A DNA stretch of 64,000 nucleotides from Okeania sp. SIO1I7. GTDB taxonomy: Bacteria; Cyanobacteriota; Cyanobacteriia; Cyanobacteriales; Microcoleaceae. Positions 33,611 through 43,817 of the stretch are shown here, piece after piece (position 1 is the stretch's first letter; the number at the start of each line of letters is the position of its first letter). Made by a program: the position numbers and the translations under genes. The notes beneath the pieces were generated by a model. The model ran no database searches. It was not told where the DNA came from and saw only the letters and a list, made by a program, of their open reading frames with translations. Location of the stretch: the NCBI GenBank assembly GCA_010672585.1, contig JAAHGF010000003.1, positions 566,719 through 630,718 of the forward strand, given 5' to 3'.

Positions 33611-34086
33611 GTGATTTAGTTATAATCCTAAAATTCTTGATTTTGCAGAGATTAGTCAAAGGCGGCAAAAATTACTCTTAATATAGCGATCGCCATATTC
33701 TCAAAATCGGAGTTATGAAATATTTGCCCTGTCAGGACTTTGAGGTAGATTGCCGTTCGTGACAGCCTCCCTAGTTTTGGCTTATATCAAGTCTTATTAA
33801 TTAGCCATAATAAAAATGTCTTCCCCGATCAATTTCTCCCTATTCCCTATTCACTAAATTTTGTATTGTGGGTATTCAAAGAGACATGATATTAGAGACT
33901 GTTTGTAAAGTTTTGTAATATACAATGATTGACCTTTAAACTGTAACAACTTGGTTATTTATCCCAGATTTATAGGCTAAAATACCCAATTGACGAGGGG
34001 TAAAACACTTTATAATTCTTTACAAACAACCTCTGAGAGTTAATATTAACTCTGATTTTCCTTGTTCTGCAAATCAAATCATTGAA
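33611..34086. other. spacer downstream of bicA
   Basis: AT-rich, with one HIP1 octamer near 33688. No gene, no strong hairpin plus T tract, and no known repeat was found. It includes the region after the bicA stop. Confidence 0.4.
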
Positions 34087-35853
34087 TTAATTTGTTGATT
34101 GAGGATTTTGACCAATTTTCAGATTATCAAAACTGGGTGGAGTTTCGTTAGTTACCCCAGCACTTGCAGGATTAATATTAGCATCAGAAGTAACTAAAGC
34201 AACAGCATTGACCAATGCTTGCCTGCGATCCACCAACATATTTTGTGGAGGTACAATCTCTAAAACTCCCAGTTTTTCTAAACGTCGTTTGACGCTGCCT
34301 GTAGCACCAACTAGGAATACATGGCGACCTGTATCAACAGTTTCCTGAATAGCATTTTCTATTGCTAGAGCAGAAGTCACACCCATGTGAGGTACTTCGC
34401 TCAAATCTACAATCAACACTTCATAGTTGTTCAGAAGTGTATGCTGGCGAGAGATAGCTTTAGAAACACCGAAAATCATCGGACCACTGAGATGGAATAA
34501 TAAAATCCGACCCTCAGCACGGTCTAGTAATTCTTTCTCATCATTGTCTAAGATGATTGCATCATCAGCATCAGTGATAGCTTTCACATCCTCAGATTTA
34601 AGTTGAGTCAAGCGATCAATAGTGAGAACATTAGCAACAAACACCCCAATACCTACAGCAGCGATCAGGTCAACGAATACAGTCAGACCGATAACACCGT
34701 ACATAATCAGGGCAGATTTCCAAGAAATATTATGGGCACGCTTGAGGAAACCCCAGTCAATAATCTTAATACCAACCTGGAGAGCAATACCTGCCAAAAC
34801 TGCCATAGGAATTTGTGCAGTTAAACTACCAGCTCCCAAAACCACAATCATTAAAATGAAGGCACGAGTAATACCAGATAAAGCAGAGCGCGCACCTGTA
34901 TTGATATTAACTACAGTACCCATAGTTGCACCAGCACCAGGAAGACCACCAAACAATCCTGAAGCTAAGTTACCTAAACCTTGACCAATTAATTCTTTGT
35001 CGGAATTGTGTTGAGTCCGAGTCAAACTATCAGCAACCACAGAAGTTAACAAAGCATCAATACAGCCAAGCATTGCTAACACTGCCGCATCAGCTACCAT
35101 TAACTGCAATTGAGCTGGAGTAAAGTAAGGCAACTGTAAGCTAGGTAGACCAGTAGGAATTTCACCGATGCGACGAATACCAGCATCTGAGAAAAATAAA
35201 ACAGAAATTACTGTTCCTACTACTAATGCTAATAATGGTGGTGGCACAAATTTCTTGACCTTAGCTGGTACCAAAAAGAGTATAGCTACTGTCAGAGCTG
35301 CTAAACCTGTCTCTATAGGATTAATATTTGTTAAAAGGTTAGGTATATTCTGAATAGTCCCAACTACACCACCTTTGGGGCTAGCTTGTCCGAGAAACGG
35401 ACCAATTTGCAGGATAATCAGGATTATACCGATGCCTGACATGAAACCAGAAATCACGTTGTAAGGCATCATGGTAATGTATTTACCAAACCGCAATAAA
35501 CCAAAAATAATTTGGAGTACTCCTGCCATCATGACTACGGTGAAAGCCATTGCCAGACCATTTTCTGGGTTGCTGGTAGTTAAGTGAGCAATCACAGCAG
35601 TGGTTACCACGGTCATCGGTCCGGTAGGCTCAGAAATCAGGGTGGGAGTACCACCAAACAGTGCTGCAAACAAACCAACTAATACAGCACCATACAAACC
35701 CGCAGCAGGTGCTCCAGCATCGGCGGCACCCGAAGCGACACCAAAAGCGAGTGCCATAGGGAGGGCGATGACAGCAGCAGTCAAACCGCCGAACATATCA
35801 CCCTTAATATTCCTAAAATTTATTTTGTTGAAAACTTGTGTAGCAAAAGCCAT
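34087..35853 (-). CDS. bicA: BicA-type SulP bicarbonate transporter
   Basis: 588 residues. The membrane domain covers about 18-420, with the SulP signatures GGLTAAVIALPMALAFGVASG and GGTPTLISEPTGPMTVVTTAV. It is followed by a cytoplasmic STAS domain (about 450-560; ILLFHLSGPMIFGVSKAI, VLIVDLSEVPHMGVTSALA). Length and sequence match cyanobacterial BicA, a low-affinity, high-flux sodium-bicarbonate symporter. It is divergent from the LysR regulator at 36037 across 183 bp, the classic arrangement for a regulated inorganic-carbon transporter. Base composition is like the host's, unlike sbtA and sbtB. Confidence 0.92.
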   Translation of the reverse strand: MAFATQVFNKINFRNIKGDMFGGLTAAVIALPMALAFGVASGAADAGAPAAGLYGAVLVGLFAALFGGTPTLISEPTGPMTVVTTAVIAHLTTSNPENGLAMAFTVVMMAGVLQIIFGLLRFGKYITMMPYNVISGFMSGIGIILIILQIGPFLGQASPKGGVVGTIQNIPNLLTNINPIETGLAALTVAILFLVPAKVKKFVPPPLLALVVGTVISVLFFSDAGIRRIGEIPTGLPSLQLPYFTPAQLQLMVADAAVLAMLGCIDALLTSVVADSLTRTQHNSDKELIGQGLGNLASGLFGGLPGAGATMGTVVNINTGARSALSGITRAFILMIVVLGAGSLTAQIPMAVLAGIALQVGIKIIDWGFLKRAHNISWKSALIMYGVIGLTVFVDLIAAVGIGVFVANVLTIDRLTQLKSEDVKAITDADDAIILDNDEKELLDRAEGRILLFHLSGPMIFGVSKAISRQHTLLNNYEVLIVDLSEVPHMGVTSALAIENAIQETVDTGRHVFLVGATGSVKRRLEKLGVLEIVPPQNMLVDRRQALVNAVALVTSDANINPASAGVTNETPPSFDNLKIGQNPQSTN

Positions 35854-36036
35854 AAAGATTGATAAGTTTTTCTTTTTTATTTAATTAAGTCAATGATAGC
35901 CATATTAACCATTGACTATAGTCTATGCCATGATTATTATAGAAATCAATTGGGAATGCAATACTTGATAGTTTGTAATTGCTTATACCAGTCTTAAGAT
36001 TTTCTTTATTTTTCTTATCTTTAGGAGGAAAAGTTC
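35854..36036. promoter_or_regulatory. divergent bicA / LysR control region
   Basis: 183-bp AT-rich region between two divergently read genes. LysR regulators usually bind here and control both directions. AGGAGG at 36023-36028 is the ribosome-binding site for the regulator, eight bases before TTG 36037. I see T-N11-A type matches but cannot pick one with confidence. Confidence 0.55.
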
Positions 36037-36957
36037 TTGATTCAGGCAACCTTACATCAGTTAAGAGTCTTTCAGACCGTGGCCCTTCACGGTAGTTTTA
36101 CTAAGGCTGCTGAAGAGTTATTCATTACTCAACCCACTGTCTCTGCTCAAGTCAAACAACTGGGCCAGGCAGTAGGTATGCCTTTGTTTGAGCAAATTGG
36201 CAAGCAGCTTTACTTAACAGATGTTGGTAGAGAATTATTTGCCACTTGTCAGGAAGTATTTGAACAGCTCAATCGCTTTGAAATGACGGTGGCTGATATT
36301 AAGGGAACGAAACAAGGGCAATTACGTTTGGCAGTAGTTACCACTGCTAAATATTTTGTACCCAGAATCTTGGGTTATTTCTGCCAAGAGTATCCAGGTG
36401 TAGATATTTCTCTAGAAGTGACAAACCACCAAAACATCACTAGACGAATGTTGGAAAACCAGGACGATCTATATATATCCAGTCAACCTCCTGAAGATAT
36501 ACCTCTATGTAGTGAAGCTTTGATGGATAACCCTCTAGTTTTAGTAGCAAACAAAAATCATCCTTTGGCAGGCCAGAGAAATATTCCGATTAAACGTCTC
36601 AATAATGAAGCCTTTATTATGCGAGAATCTGGTTCTGGTACTCGCCAGGCGGTGCAAAAACTATTTGCCAAGCACAAAATTTATGTGAAAGTGCGCCTAG
36701 AGCTTGGTAGTAATGAGGCTATTAAACAAGCGATCGCTGGAGGGTTAGGAATTTCCATTTTGTCAAAGCATACTCTCTACTGCGAAAGTTCTGAGTGGGA
36801 ACTCACTACCCTAGATGTTCAAAATTTTCCGATTAAGCGGCAGTGGTATGTATCCTATCTAGCTGGCAAACAGTTATCGGTAGTAGCTCAAGCATTTTTG
36901 GAATATCTCCACGAACATACTCATAAAATGGCTGTCACTTCTAGTCTTGTGAGTTAA
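36037..36957 (+). CDS. cmpR: LysR-family regulator, CmpR-like
   Basis: 306 residues. The winged HTH at 1-65 (LHQLRVFQTVALHGSFTKAAEEL, ITQPTVSAQVKQL) and the CbbR/CmpR-type effector domain (about 90-300; VTTAKYFVPRILGYFCQEYPG, FIMRESGSGTR) identify the group that senses carbon status through metabolites such as 2-phosphoglycolate or RuBP. The start is TTG: AGGAGG sits eight bases upstream, and starting there gives MIQATLHQLRVF, matching the family N-terminus. No upstream ATG is usable. With bicA divergent, it likely controls bicA, possibly also sbtA. Confidence 0.85.
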   Translation: MIQATLHQLRVFQTVALHGSFTKAAEELFITQPTVSAQVKQLGQAVGMPLFEQIGKQLYLTDVGRELFATCQEVFEQLNRFEMTVADIKGTKQGQLRLAVVTTAKYFVPRILGYFCQEYPGVDISLEVTNHQNITRRMLENQDDLYISSQPPEDIPLCSEALMDNPLVLVANKNHPLAGQRNIPIKRLNNEAFIMRESGSGTRQAVQKLFAKHKIYVKVRLELGSNEAIKQAIAGGLGISILSKHTLYCESSEWELTTLDVQNFPIKRQWYVSYLAGKQLSVVAQAFLEYLHEHTHKMAVTSSLVS

Positions 36958-38764
36958 CAAAATATATTTTTGATTGGCGAAAGTTCAATACTTATCATTG
37001 GAGGAGTCAGGAGGACCGAGTCAGGAGTCAACCCACCCCTAGCCCCTCCCAGGAGGGGAAGAAAGAAGAAGAAAGAGAAAGTTTTTTCGGCGTTGGTAAA
37101 GCGCGTGTATGATATTAATCTTAATTACTGAGGAGTCAACCCACCCCTCGCCCCTCCCCCTCCCAACCCACCCCTAACCCCTCCCAGGAGGGGAGGGGAA
37201 GGACCGAGTCAGGAGGGAAGAAAGAGGAATAGAAGGAGAAAGTTTTTTCATCGGGTAAAGGTCACGGAGTTCTATAAAGCTCTTATCCGGACATGATATC
37301 ATACCTCAAATTACCAACGCCGTTTTTTCTATCACTAGACATCTCCAGAAAAGAGGGAGTAGACAGTAGGGGGAAAGAATTGTTAACGAAGTCAGAAGTC
37401 AGAAGTTAACCCACCCCTACCCCTCCCCCTCCCAGGAGGGGAAGTAGGGGATTTGAGCTTCGCTCCAAAAACCCGATCGCCTTAAAACGGGGTTGCGCGA
37501 CCCATATTATTTTGATAATTTCTGTGTGATAATTGATTTTATTTTTTATGATCACGCCTATGTCTACTAAATTATCCGGACATGATATTACATACTGTAC
37601 AAAAAATTTGGCGTTACTGAATCCAGAGATGAATCTTTGCAGAAAGGTAAATCTCATATTTTACTTTCTCTTTCTCTAAAGCTAGAATTCCTCCAACAAA
37701 TATGCAACTTCCAACTTTTCTCTGATGTTTGGTGATACAAATCATATCATCTCTGCTTGAATACTGATACTTTGGTGGAAAGAAGGCAGAGTGCAGAAGG
37801 TTTTCTCTCAATTGAAACTTAATTCTATACACGCTCCGATGCTACCGGAAATGAGATCAAGAAAAGCGATCTTTCTTCCCTCCTGACTTCTGACTCCTGA
37901 CTCCTCGCTAAGTTATTATAAGCATTCAACCTAACATAATATTCGCTGTAAAATGAAGTCTGATTAATTAGCCATAATATTATATAGCTGTCGAAGCAAG
38001 AATATTTTTTCCGTGCAGAATGCTGCACAAACAAGTTTTCCCTTGTTCTCTATTATTCAGTATTATCGTAAGCATTCAGCCGTCAGCTATCAGCCATCAG
38101 CTATTGCTTTTAGTTTTAGATCAAAGCTTGATATCATGTCCGGTTGAATAATTAGACTTTGGTGGAAGGAAGACAGAAGGCAGCTATGCTGAGGGTAGAA
38201 GGGAAAGAATCGTAAGCATTCAGCCGTCAGCTATCAGCCATCAGCTATTGCTTTTAGTTTTAGATCAAAGCTTGATATCATGTCCGGTTGAATAATTAGA
38301 CTTTGGTGGAAGGAAGACAGAAGGCAGCTATGCTGAGGGTAGAAGGGAAAGAAAGGTTCAAAGGGAGAAGGTTTTTTGGTCGCGTCAGCGGAACGGGGTT
38401 CTATCGCTGATTATCCGGACATGATATTACTAATTGAGTCAGAATTTATGGTTGCTATAAAAGCTGGCTGAAACAGTCTATTTTCATTACAACCCCCTCA
38501 TGAGAGCTGAGAGCTGATAGCTAATAGCTATTTGCGCAGCAGTCCGCAGGAAATGCTTACGTATTATCACTATTGATTTGAGATAATTTATAGAAAAATA
38601 AATTGTGATAAATCCATAATTATACTGTTCTCATTCATAGAAAATTTGTGCATCATAGTAAATAGAAGGCAAGTCATCAGAAAATGACTACAAATTATTA
38701 CTGCTCAAAATCAACATAATAGTAGCTGAAAATTATTAGTTATTTGTATTAATTAAATAAGATT
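36958..38764. repeat. 1.8-kb repeat mosaic
   Basis: 37010-37240: R6 (GGCGTTGGTAAAGCGCG at 37089) with cccacccctcgcccctccc blocks and GTCAGGA heptamers. 37275-37300: R1 right end. 37333-37345: R4 end ACTAGACATCTCC. 37385-37530: AGTCAGA heptamers and the 'ggggttgcgcgaccca' block also found near 57775 and 61555. 38067-38210 and 38211-38354: a 144-bp exact tandem duplication. 38275-38427: complete R1. Nothing coding is convincing between 37600 and 38040. Confidence 0.65.
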
Positions 38765-40786
38765 ATGAATTCAACATCCTCTGCATCTCCAAATACTAAC
38801 AACAACATCAATCTCACTCTTAACCCTGAAACTCAACTCGTGACAGTAGAAGATGCTACACCAAGCATATCCGTACTCTGGGATAGAGCAGTACAACAAG
38901 CAGTCATCAACACCGCCCCCGGTCCGACTGTTGCCTCTCGTGCTTATGGCATCGTACACACAGCCACCTATGACGCTTGGAGTGCCTACGACCCATTAGC
39001 TGTGGGAACTCAATTAGAGGATAACCTCCAACGTCCCCAGTCAGAAAACACTGATGCCAACAAAACTGAAGCTATAAGTTTTGCTGCTTATCGGGTATTA
39101 TCGGAACTATTCCCTAGCGAAGTAGAAATTTTCAACGATGTCATGGCTGAATTAGGCTTTGACCCCAACAACACAACCACCGATACCACCACTGCTGCTG
39201 GCATTGGTAACGTCTCCGCTGAAGCACTATTAGCATTCCGTCGTAATGATGGCTCAAATCAACTAGGAAATGACCCTAACGGTAACGGTACTCCTTACTC
39301 CGATATTACTAACTATCAACCCCTTAATTTTCCTGGAGAAACTATCGACATAGAGTCTTGGACTCCCGAAAGAGTTCCTATTGATGCTTTACCCGGTGAG
39401 GAACAAAGAATACAAACATTCTTAACACCTCAGTGGGGCAGTGTTACACCCTTTGGTCTCACATCTGTTGAAGAAATAAGACCAGATGCACCAGAACCAT
39501 TTTTACTTGTAGATGGTGAAGTAGACTTAGATGCACGCACAATTACTCTAGCAGACCAGTCTGTGGTTGAAATTACTCCCGATATTGTTGGTACAATTAT
39601 TAATCCAGGATTTATCCAACAAACAAAAAGAGTAGTTGATATCAGTGCTAACCTGACAGATGAACAAAAATTAGTTGCCGAATTTTGGGAAGACGGGGGC
39701 GGTACATCATTCCCTCCCGGAACTTGGATGACTTTCGGACAATTTGTTTCCGCTAGGGATAATCATACTTTAGACCAAGATGTGAAACTGTTCTTAAACT
39801 TGGGCAATGCCGTATTTGATGCTGGTGTTGCCGCTTGGGATGCGAAAACTTTTTATGATTATGCTCGACCTGTGCGCACAGTCCGGGAATTAGGAGAACT
39901 GGGTTTAATTGGAGAATTTAATCCAGAGCTTGGTGGTTTTGCTATTGATGCTTGGGCAGGTCCTGCACAAGGAACGCAAACTATTTTGGCAACTGATTTT
40001 CTCACCTTTCAAACACCTGGTAGTGACCCTTCACCTCCTTTTGCTGAATATGTATCTGGTCATAGTACTTTTAGTGCTGCGGGTGCTGAAATTTTGGAAC
40101 GGTTTACTGGTAGTGATGATTTTGGTGCTTCAGTCAGTTTTGCTGTAGGAGAGTCTCGTTTTGAACCTGGTCTGACACCCCAAACACCTATTGTTTTGGA
40201 GTGGGATACTTTTAGTGAAGCTGCTGATGAAGCTGGTATTTCTCGGCTTTATGGTGGTATTCATTTTGATGATGGGGATTTGAATGGTCGGGAATTAGGG
40301 CGAGAAGTGGGGGAAAGTGTTTGGGAAGCTACTCAGTCGGTTATTGCTCCTAATGTTGTTATGGGTACAAATGATAATGATGATTTAATCGGAACTGTTG
40401 AAAATAATCTCATTTACGGAAATAGAGGTGATGATATCATCCAAGGTTTGGACGGTAATGACTTGCTCTACGGAAGCAAAGGTGATGATCAACTTGATGG
40501 TGGTATAGGAGATGATATTATTGGTGGTCAAATGGGTGATGATATTCTCAGCGGTGGAGCAGGTGGGGATATGTTTGAGTTCGGGTTTGGTTATGGCGAC
40601 AATATTATCACTGATTTTGAAGATGGAATAGATATTATTGGTTTAAAGGGAGGTCTGACTTTTGAGCAGTTAACTATTTCTGAGATAGGTAATGATACTC
40701 GCATTAGTGGCAACCAACTTTCAATTATTTTACAGGGTGTAGAAAGAAGTGCGATCGGTATTGATGATTTCATAGAGGTTGTTTGA
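38765..40786 (+). CDS. vanadium-dependent haloperoxidase-like protein with RTX tail
   Basis: 673 residues. The PAP2/vanadium-haloperoxidase active site is complete: K361 and R368 in AKTFYDYARPVRT, the SGH motif with H433 in EYVSGHSTFSAAG, and R494 with vanadate-ligand H500 in SRLYGGIHFDDGD. An acid phosphatase of the same fold is the alternative. From about 540 to 625 there are hemolysin-type calcium-binding nonapeptides (GNRGDDIIQGLDGND, GSKGDDQLDGGIGDD). These point to type I secretion with an uncleaved C-terminal signal; there is no Sec signal. It is likely extracellular, oxidising halides with peroxide. No ABC exporter genes are adjacent. It is a single gene between repeat blocks. Confidence 0.85.
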   Translation: MNSTSSASPNTNNNINLTLNPETQLVTVEDATPSISVLWDRAVQQAVINTAPGPTVASRAYGIVHTATYDAWSAYDPLAVGTQLEDNLQRPQSENTDANKTEAISFAAYRVLSELFPSEVEIFNDVMAELGFDPNNTTTDTTTAAGIGNVSAEALLAFRRNDGSNQLGNDPNGNGTPYSDITNYQPLNFPGETIDIESWTPERVPIDALPGEEQRIQTFLTPQWGSVTPFGLTSVEEIRPDAPEPFLLVDGEVDLDARTITLADQSVVEITPDIVGTIINPGFIQQTKRVVDISANLTDEQKLVAEFWEDGGGTSFPPGTWMTFGQFVSARDNHTLDQDVKLFLNLGNAVFDAGVAAWDAKTFYDYARPVRTVRELGELGLIGEFNPELGGFAIDAWAGPAQGTQTILATDFLTFQTPGSDPSPPFAEYVSGHSTFSAAGAEILERFTGSDDFGASVSFAVGESRFEPGLTPQTPIVLEWDTFSEAADEAGISRLYGGIHFDDGDLNGRELGREVGESVWEATQSVIAPNVVMGTNDNDDLIGTVENNLIYGNRGDDIIQGLDGNDLLYGSKGDDQLDGGIGDDIIGGQMGDDILSGGAGGDMFEFGFGYGDNIITDFEDGIDIIGLKGGLTFEQLTISEIGNDTRISGNQLSIILQGVERSAIGIDDFIEVV

Positions 40787-40807
40787 AAAATAACTTGCAC
40801 AGGACTT

Positions 40808-41005
40808 ATATCATGTCCGGTTGAACAGTGATAAATAAATAACTACGGAGTCCTCAGGAGTCTACCCACCCCTCGCCCCTCCGCCTCCCAACCCACTCCT
40901 GGGAGGGGTTAGGGGTGGGTTGGGAGGGAAGAAATGAAGAAGGAAGAGGAAGAATAGGACAAGAAGAAGAAAGTTTTTTTATAACTAATTATCCGGACAT
41001 GATAT
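40808..41005. repeat. R1 dispersed repeat, complete
   Basis: 198 bp from ATATCATGTCCGGTTGAA to TTATCCGGACATGATAT. Contents: the GTCCTCA/GGAGTC run, the cccacccctcgcccctcc blocks, and an A/G-rich 'aagaagaaag-tttttt' stretch. The ends are the same as in R1 copies at 23054, 38275 and 48972. Confidence 0.8.
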
Positions 41006-41045
41006 TACGAATAATAACCACAGGTAGTAGGGGTGAACGGGTCGT

Positions 41046-41162
41046 TCACCCCTTTGTCAGTTTATGCAGTGCGTCCGCTCTGATATCAGCTACTTTTTTA
41101 TGAGCCTTAGCTAATCTTTTTACCGCTTTGGCTCTGTTTTTGGAGCCAAGCTTCTTTTGTTA
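41046..41162 (-). pseudogene. TnpB fragment
   Basis: On the minus strand an open stretch reads QKKLGSKNRAKAVKRLAK then AHKKVADIRADALHKLT and stops. This is the basic helical segment found in the middle of TnpB proteins, just before the RuvC-II region. Upstream there is a stop in frame and the rest of the gene is absent. Remnant of an IS200/IS605-type element. Confidence 0.7.
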
Positions 41163-41173
41163 GTTATCTAAAT

Positions 41174-41305
41174 ACTAGACATCTCCAATAATAAAAAATA
41201 AAATCAATTATCGTAGATAAATCATCAATTCTTTCCCTCTAATTCCTACTCTGTAAGGACGTTGCATGCAATGTCCCTACTCCCTCTTTTCCGGAGAGGT
41301 CTACT
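41174..41305. repeat. R4 dispersed repeat with palindromic core
   Basis: From ACTAGACATCTCC to GGAGAGGTCTACT. The centre holds GGACGTTGCATGCAATGTCC, nearly palindromic. This is the inverted counterpart of 8905-9014. The rest of the spacer up to 42183 contains R6 (41450-41494, inverted) and AT-rich sequence with no gene. Confidence 0.6.
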
Positions 41306-42183
41306 GATATCATCTTCGGACGGGTCATATCAAATCTGTTTGGTTGGACATAAAAAAATTCTCCAATCCCTCCAATCCTTATAACTACTAAATCTTTGTG
41401 ATTCTCTCTTCTCCTGTACGTTGCCCTACCGGCGACTCCTCTACCTCACTCCTAAGTAATTTCAATTAATATCATATACGCGCTTCACCAACGCCATAAA
41501 ATTTAAGAACTGACAGTACCGAAAAAATACTGAAATTATCTTTATTTTTGTTACTTCTTTCTTTCTTCCCTCCTGAGTTATGAATTTTCGCTAAGTTATT
41601 TATAAGTATTCAAGCGAACATTATATGAGGGTGACTGCTCTTGATATGTAGCTAATTTTTCTATTCTATCTAAGACCGCTATATCATGTTCAGATAATTG
41701 CTTATAAATAAAATTATAGCAATCTATAGTCGGACAAAAATACGCTCATATATCTTATATATTCTGATCTTTATCCCATCATTCTATCTCTAAAAATTAT
41801 TTAAACTGTAGAATAAACATAATATTAATTAGAATATGCTCTGTTTTTATGATAATGATAATATTCACAACTTCACTCTAATTTAGGAGTAATTTAATCA
41901 CCTAAAAAAAATATTTTATCTACCAAAAATATTCGATTTTCCATGACGATGAAATAAATGTTTCATCCTGCAAAATACTATGTTTTTTTATTGTTTTTTT
42001 GATGGAAATCGGCGTTCGATATCCTTAAATCTACACGAGCAAATAGAAACTATTCTTAATTAATCATTTCCTCTCCTTTAAGATATTATAAGTAATAATG
42101 ATTAAACTCAATAAAGCTTAACTTAATTCTAATATTGTTTTGTAAGGAGTGTAATAATTGTTGAAAATAGGAAGAAGAGTGTT

Positions 42184-43458
42184 ATGTTAATCAATAAAGA
42201 CTCTCCATTTATATTAATTGTGGATGACAACCCTACCAACCTATCCGTACTCTCAGAAACGCTGGGTGCTGCTGGATTTCGTTTTCGAGTGGCAATGGAT
42301 GGAGAAAGTGCTTTGGCCTTAGTTGAACGCAATAGCCCTGAACTGATTTTACTGGATGTGGAGATGCCTGGAATAGATGGGTTTGAAGCCTGTCGTCGGC
42401 TCAAAGCAAATCCTGTAACCAAATCCATTCCTATTATTTTTACCACTGCCCTTGCTGATATAGAAAGCAAAACAAAAGGATTTTCTCTTGGTGCTGTTGA
42501 TTATATTCCCAAACCGTTTGACCAGGCTGAGGTTTTAGCCCGACTGCGGGTACACCTTCAACTAAGACGCTTGACAGAATCTTTGGAAAAACAGGTAAGC
42601 GATCGCACAGCTGCTTTACAAAAAGCTCAAGTGCAACTGGTGCAGCAAGAAAAACTTTCTGGCCTTGGTGAAATGGTGTCTGGAATTGGCCATGAACTTA
42701 ATAATCCGATTAACTTTATTGCCAACAATCTTCAGCCACTACGAGAGCATATAGCTGAAGTGGCTGAAATTATCAATCTATATCAGCAGGAGTATCCCAT
42801 ACCCTCACCACAGTTAAAGGAAGCTATTGAGGATTTGGATCTAGAATTTGTCTTAGAAGATATGGCCAAAATTTTAGACTCTTTTACATTAGGTGCCGAA
42901 AGGATAAAAAACATCTCAAACTCACTGCGCACCTTTTCTCGTTCCGATAGTGAAACTAAAGTTTTGGCAGATTTACATGAATGCTTGGATAGTACATTAA
43001 CTATTCTGCAACATCGTCTCAAAGGTAATGCCGATCGCCTCCAAATCCAAATAATTAAGTCTTATGGCTCATTGCCTTCAGTGCTGTGTTATCCAGGACA
43101 AATGAATCAGGTATTTATGAATATCCTAGCAAATGCAATTGATGCCTTTGATGAAGCAATGAACCAGGGAAAATTGGGCGATCGAGTTCCCAAAATTAAG
43201 ATTACAACTCAAATAAACTCCGATAAACAAATCGTTATCCAAATTGCAGATAACGGGATTGGCATTTCCGAATCCATTCAACAACGTTTGTTTGAACCTA
43301 TGTTTACGACTAAACCTGTTGGTAAAGGTACAGGTCTAGGACTGGCGATCGCCGAGCAAATTGTTGTAGAAAAGCACAATGGCAAACTCACAGTCGAATC
43401 CCAATTTGGACAAGGAACAACATTTACAATTAAAATTCCGATGATTGAAACCACATGA
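42184..43458 (+). CDS. response regulator-histidine kinase hybrid
   Basis: 424 residues. The N-terminal receiver covers 1-125 (IVDDNPTNLSVL; phospho-acceptor D58 in LILLDVEMPG; YIPKPF). A short coiled coil (about 128-155) leads to a HisKA-type dimerisation domain with GIGHELNNPINFIANNL, then an HATPase (about 290-420; [31 protein letters not shown]). It has no membrane segment or sensor domain, so it is a cytoplasmic kinase taking input through its own receiver. It lies upstream of two larger hybrid kinases in the same direction and probably belongs to one operon or phosphorelay with them. Confidence 0.9.
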   Translation: MLINKDSPFILIVDDNPTNLSVLSETLGAAGFRFRVAMDGESALALVERNSPELILLDVEMPGIDGFEACRRLKANPVTKSIPIIFTTALADIESKTKGFSLGAVDYIPKPFDQAEVLARLRVHLQLRRLTESLEKQVSDRTAALQKAQVQLVQQEKLSGLGEMVSGIGHELNNPINFIANNLQPLREHIAEVAEIINLYQQEYPIPSPQLKEAIEDLDLEFVLEDMAKILDSFTLGAERIKNISNSLRTFSRSDSETKVLADLHECLDSTLTILQHRLKGNADRLQIQIIKSYGSLPSVLCYPGQMNQVFMNILANAIDAFDEAMNQGKLGDRVPKIKITTQINSDKQIVIQIADNGIGISESIQQRLFEPMFTTKPVGKGTGLGLAIAEQIVVEKHNGKLTVESQFGQGTTFTIKIPMIETT

Positions 43459-43680
43459 AGAAGGAAGAAGGAAAAAGTGGTGCGACCCCGCGTCGGCAAC
43501 AGACGCAAGCGGTCAGACCCCGCGACGACGACAGTCGCAAGCGGTGCGACCCCGCGACGACGACAGTCGCATCTGGTAGCGCACCAAGAGAGGGAATGCT
43601 GACCAAGAGAGGGAATGCTGACCAAGAGAGGAAGAAAAAAGAAGGAATAAGGAATAAGTGGATGGGGACTCAAACCCCAA
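43459..43680 (+). repeat. GC-rich repeats between two kinase genes
   Basis: After GAAGGAA heptamers come three imperfect copies of a 25-bp motif built on GACCCCGCGACGACGACAG, then two and a half copies of ACCAAGAGAGGGAATGCTG. The block contains no stop in the frame of the following kinase, which makes that frame appear to begin at 43455. Composition differs sharply from the kinase genes. Confidence 0.75.
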
Positions 43681-43817
43681 CCAATTGTAAACACCCTGTA
43701 GACGGCGGGGTATTAAACCTAACAGAAAAAGATGATATGCAGGCAAACAGATATGTAAAACTAATTGTTGCCAATCTTCCTATTTATAGTGAATTCCGTT
43801 ATCTCAAATTTCACTTT

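Noticed and set aside
34603-35884. Plus-strand frames opposite bicA
   Set aside because: Antisense shadows of a well-supported transporter gene.
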